A stretch of DNA of 64,000 nt from Sphaerolaimus hirsutus. Its lineage: Eukaryota; Nematoda; Chromadorea; Monhysterida; Sphaerolaimidae. The notes beneath the pieces are model-generated. The model saw nothing but the letters and a program-made list of their open reading frames with translations, was not told the DNA's origin and did not search any database. This document shows, in pieces, positions 32,130 through 41,870 of the stretch (position 1 is the first letter of the stretch; the number at the start of each line of letters is the position of its first letter). A program made the translations under genes and the position numbers. The stretch covers positions 7,333,855 through 7,397,854 of the forward strand of contig OZ038455.1 of the NCBI GenBank assembly GCA_964036195.1. Direction: 5' to 3'.

Positions 32130-32525
32130 CTAAATACATATCCAACCTTCGAAATTCAGAAAATCGCACAGGTTCGCCTTCACAAAGTCATACATGTCCT
32201 TATGCGAAAAGCCTGGTGGACAGACACCGCCAGTTACCGATCTCGGCATCGATGCTGTTGAAAATGCGCTTTTTACACTACTCGCGCGCGAACTATACAC
32301 TACGCGCTCACCATACACCGAACCTGGTGCGTGATGACTCTGTGCTGCTCGGAGCTGCTCATCCTGAGCACGTCGCTGAGCCTCCGGATGCAGACTAGAT
32401 AGCGGCACAGCGTTTATCGGATGCTGCCGCGTGTGCCGGCGGCTAGCTGCTGCCCACTCTGCCGTAGACACAGACATTACGGCCACACAAAATAACAGCA
32501 TAGACAGGTAGCACAAAATTTCCAT
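32130..32525 (-). CDS. Signal-peptide frame between 5' LTR and gag
   Basis: 131 codons starting about 100 bases inside the 5' LTR. Residues 1-22 are a hydrophobic leader (MEILCYLSMLLFCVAVMSVSTA), then an Ala/Arg/His-rich segment and ..VCPPGFSHKDMYDFVKANLCDFL... A coding frame before gag is unusual in Ty3/gypsy elements. No known domain is recognised; it may be a captured host fragment, an accessory gene or an artefact of broken sequence. Confidence 0.45.
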   Translation of the reverse strand: MEILCYLSMLLFCVAVMSVSTAEWAAASRRHTRQHPINAVPLSSLHPEAQRRAQDEQLRAAQSHHAPGSVYGERVVYSSRASSVKSAFSTASMPRSVTGGVCPPGFSHKDMYDFVKANLCDFLNFEGWICI

Positions 32526-32608
32526 AGACCTGCCGAATATTTTGCTGCCGTTTTAGAGAAAAAACTGAAGGTAATCGGCTGGTCATAAGTAGGTTTCCTT
32601 TGGCCGAT

Positions 32609-32626
32609 TCCCCAGCACGTCCACCA
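32609..32626 (-). promoter_or_regulatory. Candidate primer-binding site
   Basis: Two bases inside the 5' LTR, the minus strand reads TGGTGGACGTGCTGGGG. TGG at this spacing is standard for pairing with a tRNA 3' CCA end. I cannot name the tRNA. Confidence 0.45.
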
Positions 32627-32628
32627 GA

Positions 32629-32773
32629 TGTGGAGAGCCCCGAAAGTATTTCGATGTTTATTGACTGTCCGCACTCCCGATTATCTCACGAGCTTACAGT
32701 TAAATAAGACATAAAATGGAAGGTAAATTATCAACAATCATTGTGCAAAACCAGGAATCCATCAAATCCCACA
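32629..32773 (-). repeat. 5' LTR
   Basis: 145 bp; the partner of 24946-25090 with a single substitution. Flanked on the outside by CTCC, the target duplication. Confidence 0.95.
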
Positions 32774-32777
32774 CTCC

Positions 32778-33080
32778 ACAGCTATTCATTGGCTATATAT
32801 AACATCACAAAGTTCTGCCACCTGTCTGATATATGTTGACTCATAACCATATCTAGGAGCTTTTGAAAAAAACGGTTTTATTTTAAAATCCCTTTTTTGA
32901 AGAAAAAAAACAGTTAAAAAACCCAAGTCATTGAAAACAACCTTTTTCGACCATCTCTATGTTCAACATACTTGCTAATGTGTGACTTTAAATCAATCAT
33001 GAAAAGTTTTAATCTTCTAATCATGAAAAGTAAATATAAGGCGAATGCAAGCAGAATCGATGCTCATCACTGTCAATCAC
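32778..33080. repeat. Right half of the interspersed repeat hit by the LTR element, then non-coding
   Basis: ACAGCTATTCATTGG..AACATCACAAAGTTCTGCCACCTGTCTGATATATG continues the repeat whose left half is about 24790-24945. The sequence to 33080 is AT-rich and would be the 3' UTR of the loop C exon at 33148; AATAAA is present on the minus strand near 32880. Confidence 0.6.
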
Positions 33081-33148
33081 CCATCCAACTGAATCGTGAA
33101 TGTAACGTGGATGCTGCCGTACGGCTCTGGGAAGCTCGAGTAGAATTT
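33081..33148 (-). CDS. Duplicate loop C exon of the AChBP-like gene, Cys-Cys replaced by Ser-Phe
   Basis: The minus-strand exon follows ..TTTTTGTCGCAG and reads KFYSSFPEPYGSIHVTFTI.., then LDG and TGA (33077-33079). It matches the loop C exon at 38185-38114 except for a few residues; the two vicinal cysteines that define agonist-binding subunits are Ser-Phe. The acceptor, the frame and the immediate stop are all kept. With 37914-37808 it forms a second, downstream loop F/loop C pair. It could be an alternative 3' end or a decaying duplicate. Confidence 0.65.
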
Positions 33149-33259
33149 CTGCGACAAAAATTGCATGAAAAATCAGAATAAGGATTCCAATGGCTTTCCA
33201 CACACGTAATAGCTGACAAATGAAATTTTCAAAACTGATAAATCTGTTGTGGAAGCATT

Positions 33260-33725
33260 CACAGTTGTTAAAATGTACATACATTTACTCGAAAAATAAG
33301 CATACGCGAGTACGTGGCAAAGACATGTACTTTTGAAAAAAGTAATGTACTCACTTACTCGCGTACAGAGAAAATGTATTTTTTGTTGCTAAAATCACAA
33401 TTTTCTGTTGCTAAATTACAAAAATTATGAAGAAATCACAAAATATTTCCAAAAACATCTAAATAATCACTAAAAAACGACATCCATTATGTCTTCCAGT
33501 GTGAAACTCACTTTCACATGTAAAAAAGTAGTAGCTTGAGTAGTAGTAGCTAGAAGAAAAGTACTTGCTGTTACATTTTCCTGGGAAAACAAGTATTTTA
33601 CTCACATTTATGGATGAGTATGAGTAAAAAAGTATTTTACATTTTCTATACTTTTTGGTGAGTAAAAAATAAATACTTACATTTACATATACTTTTAAAA
33701 AAGTTCAGTAATTTTAACAACTCTG
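33260..33725. mobile_element. hAT-like element with TTTACTC arrays
   Basis: The left end CACAGTTGTTAAAATG and right end (inverse: CAGAGTTGTTAAAATTAC) are flanked by GAAGCATT on both sides (33252-33259 and 33726-33733). The interior is GTAAATAC/GAGTAAAA words on both sides of a short AT-rich centre. Confidence 0.8.
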
Positions 33726-33733
33726 GAAGCATT

Positions 33734-34289
33734 CATGTTTAGCAGAGTACGGCATAGGCGGCATAAGTGCTTGTGTTGTGCGCTTGTGAATGTCACAAGC
33801 GGAAATTTCGGTGTCACAAGCAGAATTACCTATGTTCACCTAGTAAAAAGTGCACAACGTCAAATTTTGACCAATGTGATTGTGAATGTCACAAGCACAA
33901 ATTGGGACCTTGCGCCGCCTATGGAGTATGGCATCTGTAGGCAACTAGGTAGGTACTAATTTGGCAAAAAAAGTGGGCAAAGTGTTTGACAAATTTTTGT
34001 TCCACTAGCGTGCAGGGAAAATTCTGGTAGTGTTGTTAAAATAGTGGTATTTTTGGAAAATGTAAACATAAATGTAAATATCTTTTCAAATTAAAAAGTA
34101 TACCTAAATACTAAAATAAAAGGTATTTTTGATATTTTGAATGCTAGGCATACGTCGTAGAGTACCCGGCACGCGTGTAAGTGCATAAATCGTGCACTTT
34201 CACTATACCTGCACCCATAGACATAAAATGGTCCAAAATTCTGGCGGTGACAGTGAGTGACAGGTATTTTTGTGGCGGTGACACCAATA

Positions 34290-34291
<2 letters not shown>
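33734..34291. other. Gene-free stretch with a partial hAT array
   Basis: Contains the repeated word GAATGTCACAAGC (33790-33900) and a worn TTGTTAAAATAGTGG..TTTTTGGAAAATGTAAAC fragment of the hAT family (about 34033-34150). No credible exon. Confidence 0.4.

Positions 34292-34364
<73 letters not shown>
34292..34364. repeat. (AT)n microsatellite
   Basis: An uninterrupted AT dinucleotide run of about 70 bases; length is likely polymorphic or misassembled. Confidence 0.95.
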
Positions 34365-34367
<3 letters not shown>

Positions 34368-34538
34368 GGTATGTATATGTATAGAGAACATCATATGCAG
34401 TGACTCATATTCATGTATAGTTTGTGCATATTATAGTTTATCCAACTAGTTTACAGCTAGCCATCACACACTTGACACAGTACACACAAAAAAATTAACT
34501 TGCAAAATTATGGCACTGAAATACATCAGCAAAAAACC

Positions 34539-36230
34539 CTAATACTTTCCGTATTTGGCCATGCGCCCATCAATCCGTCTAACAAAAGCAGTTGCAATCT
34601 TATTATTGGGAATATTCATCAGAATATCACTATTCAGATGAAGAACAATAGAGGCATCAAGATGCTGGTTTGATATGCGATTTCTTGTGCTTGTTTTCAG
34701 CCTCTTCAAGCTCCCCAGTCCACGCTCATTTGTTGCTGTCGTTGCTGGATATAGCACAAACATATGCACAAGTTTGGCCAGTTGGCTGAATTTTGCGATA
34801 GCCATGATGTTGTGGTTTGAGAGAAGGCTGATCAGCCGAGTCATCAAATTCTTTTCACCAGCATCCGTGTGCTCATAATAATACCTGATGTGTAAATGGT
34901 AAAATTGCTATTTTGAAGAACATTCCACATTGTATATTCTATGTTGGGAAGCAAATATTCTACATTCTACATTCAATATTCAAAAAGACACTTATGAATC
35001 TGCCTGAAACATACCATTTCAGCCATCCAAGTTCAGATAAGTGTCTTTTCATCAAATTCACAGTCTCCTTTACCATTGCAACACTTCTTTGCAATCTGCA
35101 AGGAACATTCATATAATGAATATGATAAAAAAATTTTGAGGACTGTGGATTTTAACAGGAAATTTATGAAAAAGATTTTATTTCAATAAAAAAATCAGTA
35201 TTGTAGCATTACTTACTCTTTTCAAAGAATCTGCTGAACCCGTAGAAACTGTTCCAGTCTTCAAAACTTCCTTTAACACAAGTTGCAGTCTCAATGCATA
35301 GCCAAGCCCAACTTGACCAAATCGATTGAGCAAAGCCGCACAAAACTCAATTAGAGATAATTTGAATCTGTGTAAAATTTATGTAAATATATGAAAATTT
35401 TCTATTTATAACATGCATACAAAGAAAAAGGTGATGTGTATACACACATTTCTTTATATCTCTTCATTACTCCCTTTGTCAGTTCATGGCTTTCCTACAG
35501 AAAAATGCATTGCATGCGGTCCGCCAAGTATAAATACTGATACATAAAATTGAAATTCACTGCAAAATTTATCACATTAGAATGGAAAAAAGGTACAACA
35601 GTAAGCAAGCAATGAATGAAGCATGAAGCAAGCGGTAACTATTACCTTCACTGTGTTCACACATCACCATGAACAGTCCACGTTTACAGGAGATATCAAT
35701 TCTTTTAGTGATTTCAATCAATCTGATGTCATGAATAATCGTGTAAAATTGGCTGAAATAACTAAAAATCACTCTCCGAAAAGCGTGAGCCGTTCATGCT
35801 GATATTTGACGACAATGAAGACGATGATCGCCACATGGCTCATGACAAATTTCAGAGCGATAACTTTATCAGTTCTAATGTTATAAATTTTCCAGTGAAC
35901 TGGATTTTACACTTCCGCACTGCTTTTTACATCATTAAACAACACTCAAAAGTGAAACAAAACCAGCACTGTCTTTGCATGCTGATTGCGCATGGGACGA
36001 CGAAATCCAGACGTGACGGCATTTGTTGTGACATAATTTATTATAGGATTTGGTGCTGCCAATTCAACTGGATTGGCTGGAATGGTGCTGCTTGAACTAG
36101 AACTGCTACTAGTGCCGGCGGTGATATTTGTCAATTCACACTCAGTTTCAGCTGGCAATTTCGGTTGCTTATTAATGAAAGCAAGCAACTTTGTTTGCTT
36201 TCGTTTTTTACGATTTTCTTCACTTGCCAT
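34539..36230 (-). CDS. hAT transposase-related gene with introns
   Basis: The last exon (34884-34539) encodes ..LVHMFVLYPATTATNERGLG followed by SLKRLKTSTRNRI, the C-terminal dimerisation signature of hAT transposases (the invertebrate ZMYM/52-kDa-repressor-like branch). It follows an acceptor (CACATCAG) and joins in phase to an 81-nt exon (35095-35015, ..ETVNLMKRHLSELGWLKW) with a GTATGT donor. Further exon-like blocks are 35367-35217 (..LIEFCAALLNRFGQVGLGY..) and 35752-35646. A start exon at 36230 reads MASEENRKKRKQTKLLAFIN.. with a poly-Ser run. The 151-nt block does not join the 81-nt exon in frame, so either an exon is missing or the gene is decaying. The central catalytic domain is not identified. 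Confidence 0.55.
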
Positions 36231-36360
36231 GTTGTAATGCTGAAAAAAGTGAAACATGTTTACAAATAATTTTTAACAACAAATTTAATATGCTAAGTAT
36301 ATCTATCACCGTCTAATTTATTTGTAGAACTTGTAAAAAAATGAAAGGAAAGAAGCATTA

Positions 36361-36798
36361 ATGATGGGTGTCACTAAATGCCGCATACACCAAAATTCTC
36401 ATTCGCAACAATACACTGACAACAAAGTCCCAAAGCTTTCAAAAAATGCTTTCACATTCCCCCCAAACGCTCACCTTTCCATCTCTCTGTGTACACCAAA
36501 ACGATTTGAATTTTTTCTGCTGCTTCGTGCAAAGGCCACGCGAGCCGCCGCTGCCGCGCCGCGTGAATGTTTTTTTATGCGTGTCAAATGCTAATTTGAC
36601 ACGCCCCCGCTACATCTAGCTAAACATCTAGCTAAATTTACATACATATATATTTACAATGGAATGTGCCAAAAAAAACCGGCAATCAATATATGTGGTG
36701 GTGATTGTCACCGCGAAGACATCTGATTTTGTGGTGGTGACATCCCAAAAGCAGGCGGTGACAATCAAAAACCCCCGTAAATCAGTAAGGAATGTATT
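36361..36798. other. Gene-free stretch
   Basis: No exon recognised. GGTGGTGA..TGTCACCGC words (36690-36770) resemble those near 34245-34285 and may be a worn inverted repeat around the hAT-like gene. Confidence 0.3.
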
Positions 36799-37030
36799 TA
36801 CCGTATTACCTAGAATTAACTTTCCTTGAATGAACACCCCTCGAAATACCCCCCCCCCATAGAATTTTGCTGGGGAATAGTATTTCTAATGATAATAATA
36901 CAGCATTTTGCTCATAATACTCCCACCCAAATTGAGTGTAAAGAGAATGCACATGACAAATACCGCAGTTTGTGGTCAGTATGATGCAGACTGACCAATG
37001 ACTGAGTGACGTTAGGGCAGGGTTTATGCG
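36799..37030. repeat. Partial TACCGTA-type element
   Basis: The left end TACCGTATTACCTAGAATTAAC with C runs is followed by AAATTGAGTGTAAAGAGAATG, the usual interior. No matching right end. Confidence 0.5.
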
Positions 37031-37464
37031 TACCGTATTTCCTCGAAATACCCCCCCTCGTTTGACCCCCCCTCTCGGGACCACTATGAAACAATCACCC
37101 CCCTCGAAATACCCCCCCCCCAAATTGAGTGTAAAGGGAACGTACATGACAATAACTGTAGTTTGTGTTCTGTGTACTGCAGAACACACGTTAAAACAAT
37201 GTCGGTGTCACGTTAGAACAGTGTACATACCATCTACATACTAATATTAGTCTACAGAACCTTATAAATGGCGGTTTTTGTTGCATTTTTCGACGTCTGC
37301 GTACGTTTCAGACGACAATTTCGTACTTGGTTTTCAAAAAATTTTCTTGTGAAATAATAACCCCCCTCGAAATACCCCCCCCCCCGCTCGTTTAACCCCC
37401 CCCCCCCTTTCGGGACCACTATGAAACAATGACCCCCCGGGGGGGTATTTCGAGGAAATACGGT
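37031..37464. mobile_element. TACCGTA-type element
   Basis: The ends TACCGTATTTCCTCGAAATAC and ..TATTTCGAGGAAATACGGTA are inverses. The interior is the reverse of that in 13574-14037 (GTCTGCGTACGTTTCAGACG). Long C tracts on the plus strand. A further right-end fragment follows, ending at about 37630. Confidence 0.75.
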
Positions 37465-37807
37465 ATATACAGTAATATTCATCTATAAACACATTTACAA
37501 TTTTCACAATTTCCTGGTGAAATAATATAACCCCTCGAATAACCCCCCCCCCCTTCTCGAATTAAACACCCTGAGAATTTGCTGGCAAAAAAATAAATCC
37601 CCTGGGTGTATTTTGAGGTAATACGGTAACTGGCGTTCACAATCACATGGCTTCGATTTGATGTTACGGTAATTCTACTTGCAATGACAATGACAATTCC
37701 AATTAGCAATTCAATTTTCCCACTCAAACGTTGTCATCAGATCAAAATCACATGAATGTTGCTTAAACAGTCACTTTAAAGTGTCACAAAACTGAAACCA
37801 AGCCAAC

Positions 37808-37914
37808 CTCCTTGTAGGAAACTTTCGGCACGCCAACCAATGTTGCACTGCCGCTTTTGTTCGACCGCAGTTCATTCATGTCGATAGAGCCAGGCTTTAT
37901 GCTGACTTTGTTCG
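37808..37914 (-). CDS. Duplicate loop F exon of the AChBP-like gene
   Basis: The minus-strand exon follows ..TGCTTTTCCTGCAG. It encodes NKVSIKPGSIDMNELRSNKS then GSATLVGVP.., 107 nt against 113 nt in the first copy: two codons shorter, frame kept. The donor side reads GAG|GTTGGC, weaker than GTGAGT in the first copy. It begins within about 100 bases of the AATAAA that follows the first loop C exon, so the two-exon unit was duplicated in tandem. Confidence 0.65.
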
Positions 37915-37998
37915 CTGCAGGAAAAGCAGAAATTAGGTAAGCCAAAGATTTGTTATTTGTGCGATATATCAGGGTCTGGAATTGCATCCTACAGCGCA

Positions 37999-38004
37999 TT
38001 TATT
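37999..38004 (-). terminator. AATAAA polyadenylation signal of the AChBP-like gene
   Basis: AATAAA on the minus strand about 110 bases after the TGA at 38116-38114, a normal distance for a short 3' UTR. Confidence 0.5.
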
Positions 38005-38113
38005 GGTCAACGTCAAGTTAAAAGTCAAGTTCAACATATTTGCAAATGTGTGACTTACAATCGAGGGCATAAAAGTCTAAAACGAGTGCAACGAGAATCG
38101 ATGCTGGTCACTA

Positions 38114-38185
38114 TCACCCATCCAACTCAATCGTGAACGCAACGTGGATGCTGCCGTACGGCTCCGGGCAGCACGAGTAAAATTT
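38114..38185 (-). CDS. Gene A exon 6: loop C with vicinal cysteines, then stop
   Basis: Follows ..GTTCCGTCGCAG. Reads KFYSCCPEPYGSIHVAFTI, ELDG and TGA TAG. CysCys-Pro-Glu-Pro-Tyr is the loop C signature of agonist-binding nicotinic subunits and AChBP. A possible donor (GG|GTGATA) overlaps the stop, so splicing to membrane exons cannot be excluded from sequence alone, but none are seen downstream and the duplicate exon keeps the same stop. Confidence 0.8.
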   Translation of the reverse strand, partial: KFYSCCPEPYGSIHVAFTIELDG

Positions 38186-38530
38186 CTGCGACGGAACATT
38201 GCATGAAAAATAAAATCAGAATTCAGATTTCAAGTACCTATGTACTGTATTACCTCCCTGTAAAAGGCCCTGTGAAATGTAAAATACAATGTAAAATGCC
38301 ATGTGTCATGTAAAAGCCCCTGTATAGTGACATGTGTATCCACATCTTATTGTATCATATCCAAATGTTATGTTTTTGAATCCCTCTATCCAAATCATAT
38401 TTGACATGATTTGGATACAAAAAACACATAATATTTGGATACGATACAACAAGATTTGGATACACATGACACTTTAGAGGGTATTTTGCATGACATTAGA
38501 CACTTTACAGGGTGATTTCGTGACACTTTC
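38186..38530. repeat. Intronic foldback with TTTGGATAC words
   Basis: Left arm words CCTGTAAAAGGCCCTGTGAAATG and inverse words near ..GACACTTTACAGGG; the centre carries ATTTGGATACAAAA and its inverse. A CTGTAAA-family relative with a different core. Confidence 0.5.
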
Positions 38531-39518
38531 TAGGGTGTGCCAGAAGCTGAAACTTGGGGGAGATATTGGCGCAACCCCCCTCTACTTTGCATGAATTGAG
38601 GGAGTCGCGGCGACCCTTTACAGGATGTGTCGCAATAAGTGCAAAAAAAATTTATTGGCTTTTCTGCTGTCCCACACAGATCTGGCACCCACTGATTTCT
38701 GAGCTGTGGGAGGGGTATAAATCTAAAATTTTGGGGATGTGTTGGCAACACCCCTCCCCTACTATACACTATTCAATAATGTGGGATTAATGTGAAAAAT
38801 TTCTAAAATATTCTTTTATTCTCTAAAAAACACGATCACCCAATAGATGGATGACAAATAATTCACTTTTTGAACTTTTTTATTAGACACTTGGAGAGCT
38901 CGTTTACGATACTTTAAAGGGGAGGGTTTGATGATTAAAGTTATGTAAAGAACCATACTTCTAAAATGCATGCATTGCAAAGTTTACTTGGGGGGAATTT
39001 TATTACAGCATAATGACATCATTGCAGGAACAAAACTTTACAAAATTTACACTTTGAAATTCCCCCCAAGTAAATTTTGCAATGCATGCATTTTAGAGGT
39101 GTGGTTTTTGACACAAATTTAATCATCAAACCTGTCACTTTAAAGTATCATAAACCAGCTCTTTAAGTGTCTGCTGAAAAAGTAAAGTGAATTATTTGTC
39201 ATCCATCTATTGGGTGGTCATGTTTTTTTAGAGAAAAAAAATATTTTCGAAATTTTTCATATTTACCTCACATTATTGAATAGTGTATAGTAGGGGAGGG
39301 GTGTTGGGAACACATCCCCAAAATTTTAGATTTATACCCCTCCCACAGCCCAGAAATCAGTGGGTGCCGGACGTGTGCGGGACACAAGAAAAGCCAATGA
39401 AAATTTTGCACTTATGATGACCCACCCTCTAAGGGGTCGCCGCAACCCCTGAATTCATGCGATATAGAGGGGGGTTGCGTCAATATTTCACCCAGGTTTC
39501 AGTTTCTAGCGCACCCTA
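38531..39518. mobile_element. 988-bp near-complete palindrome in an intron
   Basis: From TAGGGTGTGCCAGAAGCTG at the left, the sequence is mirrored to ..CAGTTTCTAGCGCACCCTA at the right, with arms of about 490 bases and a centre near 39025. Moderate divergence and small indels are scattered along the arms. The ends start TAGGG, like several hAT-type termini here, but no 8-bp duplication is visible. No coding frame survives comparison of the arms. Confidence 0.75.
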
Positions 39519-39834
39519 GCTCTGGAGATAGGATGTCACAAGTGTCATCAAAAATAGGGTGCCGGACGTGACCGGAATTTGTATCGCAGCTACACCTAGA
39601 CAGATTGTGTAGCTAAATATCTACGTTTTTATGTCCAAATATATCCTGTTTGGACACATTTATCACCTGTTTTGGGTATGCAAATGCCTACTATTTACTG
39701 AGACCCTTACGAATATTTCTAACGAAATAATAACCCCTCCCCTTTGAATAATCCCCCCAATCGAATTACCCCCCCCTCAAATTTTGCGGGCAAAAACACA
39801 AAAACCCATGGGGGTATTTTGAGGTAATACAGTA
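39519..39834. repeat. Intronic TACCGTA-element fragment
   Basis: Holds the interior words AGCTACACCTAGACAGATTGTGTAG and TATATCCTGTTTGGACAC, then CCCC runs, ending TATTTTGAGGTAATACAGTA. The left end is missing. Confidence 0.5.
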
Positions 39835-39916
39835 TACTTGAATATGAAAATGAAATAAGAAACTAATAAAAAATGTGTCATCACTAATTTTTCCGGTAAA
39901 CAGCGCATGAACTCAC

Positions 39917-40029
39917 GAACTTGTACTCCACTTCGGGCACGCCAACCAACGTGGCACTGCCGCTTTTGTTCGACGGCAGCTCACTCATGTCCATATACGG
40001 TTTCACAGGCTTTATGCTGACTTTGTCCG
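39917..40029 (-). CDS. Gene A exon 5: loop F
   Basis: 113 nt between ..TTTTCTCGCAG and a GTGAGT donor. After one base carried from exon 4 it reads DKVSIKPVKPYMDMSELPSN then KSGSATLVGVP.., matching the loop F to beta-9 part of nicotinic domains (DLSxY..SxEWxLVGVP). Ends in phase 0 at ..EYKF. Confidence 0.75.
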
Positions 40030-40258
40030 CTGCGAGAAAAGCAGAAACTTGAAGTTTGCGTGATAAAATTGAGAACGAGTGGAGCTATCGCAGCCATAAT
40101 TTCAGGGATCCTTTCCTATTTAGTTGGTCATGTTGACCTAAAATTTGACATTAATCCGACTACCCCGTGACAAGTTATTTGAAGTCTAGAGGGGGCGTTC
40201 AAATTGCCACACCCTGTATGCACATAACAACTTAAGTGGCAGTCATCCCGGGTACATG

Positions 40259-40639
40259 TAGGGTGTCAGAAAAAAAATTTACGGAAAACGGAAACGGGAA
40301 AAAAATTTCAGCGGCCGGAAAACGGAACGGAAAACGGAATAAATTTGCAGAAAAAGTTGGGCCAGAAAAAGGTAAAAAGGAGGCGGAAAAATGGAAAATT
40401 GAGGCGGAAAATGGAAAAAAGCGGAAAAACTGGAAATTGAGGCAGAAGACGGAAAAAAGGCAGAAAAACTGAAAAGTTAGCCGGAAAATGGAAAATGAGC
40501 CGGAGAAACGGAAACGGAAAAAAAAGTTGCCGGAAAACGGAAAACAAATTTCAGCAGCCGGAAAACGGAACGGAAAATGGAAAAAATTCGCCTGCAGAAA
40601 ACAGAAACGGAAAACGGAAAACGGAAATTTGACACCCTA
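40259..40639. mobile_element. hAT-like element made of CGGAAAACGGAAA repeats
   Basis: The left end TAGGGTGTCAGAAAAAAAAT and right end ..AAATTTGACACCCTA are inverses; GGTACATG is duplicated (40251-40258 and 40640-40647). Almost the whole interior is an array of CGGAAA/GCGGAAAA words in one orientation. Related words occur near 47030-47160. Confidence 0.85.
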
Positions 40640-40782
40640 GGTACATGTAGCCAACCCCCCTAGGGTACCCACCTATGATGTCCAAATGGTTTGCACACTC
40701 ATCATTTTTAAATTTTGACAATGTCAGTGACGCAGTGACGAAGTCACTCTGCTGCAAATACTATTCTGCAGGAAAGTGTACC

Positions 40783-41185
40783 TACCGTATTTCCTCGAAA
40801 TACCCCCCCCCCCCCAATTGAGTGTAAACAAAAGCTACGGTTTATAACCCGGGCAATGCATAACACTAACGTTAAAAACAATGATTGAGTTAAGTTAGAA
40901 GGTAGAACATTGTTTTTACGATCTGCACACTTATAAAGTCGGCAGACGTATCGCCCTACAAACATTTGCGTCAATGTCTCCAGTGGAGAGTGCATGACGC
41001 ATGATTATTGTGACGCAATATTTTAAGGATTGGAATGGATCGGGTCACGTATGAATCTTGGCCCTTATCCAAGTTTCCAGTTGCGTATTATACAAATGCG
41101 AGTGAAAAGTCAAAGTGAGCTAAAAATCGTTAAAATTTGTCCACTTTGCATATTTCTACCTTCATAATCGCTATTTTTGTTTATA
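40783..41185. repeat. TACCGTA-element left part
   Basis: Starts TACCGTATTTCCTCGAAATAC with a long C run and AATTGAGTGTAAAC. A shorter full element at 41186-41288 follows directly; its right end may also serve this copy. Confidence 0.5.
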
Positions 41186-41288
41186 TACCGTATTTCCTCG
41201 AAATACCCCCCAGGGGGTGATTGTTTCATAGTGGTCCCGAGAGGGAGGGGGTATTTCGAGGGGGGAGGTATTTCGAGGAAATACGGTA
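41186..41288. mobile_element. Minimal TACCGTA-type element (103 bp)
   Basis: TACCGTATTTCCTCGAAATAC and its inverse ..TATTTCGAGGAAATACGGTA bound a short GTGATTGTTTCATAGTGGTCC core. Confidence 0.75.
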
Positions 41289-41870
41289 CATGGTTATATA
41301 GCTAGTGTTAGCCTTTTTATTCACATTTATGGCGGATTTCGCAATTTTGGCCGGCTGCCAAGTTCTCATACGGGGACTCTTCTATTGGAACGGAGCCAAC
41401 CAATTAAAAATTTCAAAAAAAACGGTAAAACGGTCGTTTAAACCGTCAAATTTTATCGCTTGCGACGGGCAATGTTGAAAATGTAGGTAATTATATAGGG
41501 CATCGCCCGCACGGACGCGGCGACGCGTCCATTTATCTTTTAATATTCTTCTTTTTCAATTCCGAGCGTCCGGGTGGGACACAACTTTTCGTGTTCGCTC
41601 TATTCGCGAGCGAATTCGAACTCTCCAATTTTGTAGGATGAAATGTCCGCCGACTTTACAATGCTGTAGAATCTTATACATAGTGGTGTTTGTTACATTT
41701 AAAATTCTCTCTCGGAAAAAATAAACCCCCGGGGGGTATTTTGAGGAAATACGGTACATGAACATATGGGTATGACTATTACGCAAACTATTACGCAAAC
41801 GTGTAGCTGTTAGTGCTTTAAATTGTGTTGGTGCTTTCAACATGTCGATTGAGGGCTGATATCTCTTAGC
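41289..41870. other. Gene-free stretch
   Basis: Includes a TACCGTA right-end fragment (about 41710-41755). Short open frames on the minus strand look compositional. Confidence 0.35.

Larger units (their letters stand above)
24946..32773 (-). mobile_element. Ty3/gypsy-type LTR retrotransposon, complete but frame-broken
   Basis: Two 145-bp LTRs (TGTGG..CCCACA) bound 7.8 kb read on the minus strand. In element order: 5' LTR, primer-binding candidate, a signal-peptide frame, gag, protease, reverse transcriptase, RNase H, integrase, a second signal-peptide frame, purine-rich tract, 3' LTR. The domain order RT-RNase H-integrase is Ty3/gypsy. The target duplication is CTCC (24942-24945 and 32774-32777). 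Integration was into an interspersed repeat whose related unoccupied copy lies at 63760-64000. The LTRs differ at one base, implying recent insertion, yet gag and pol are interrupted by frameshifts and a stop. Confidence 0.92.

Noticed and set aside
23929..33080. Transmembrane (M1-M4) exons of the receptor gene downstream of the loop C exons
   Set aside because: I looked on the minus strand for the pre-M1 Arg-Arg and hydrophobic M1-M3 runs and found none outside the LTR element; hence the AChBP interpretation.
34203..34394. Frames of Ile-Tyr repeats over the (AT)n tract
   Set aside because: Microsatellite translation.
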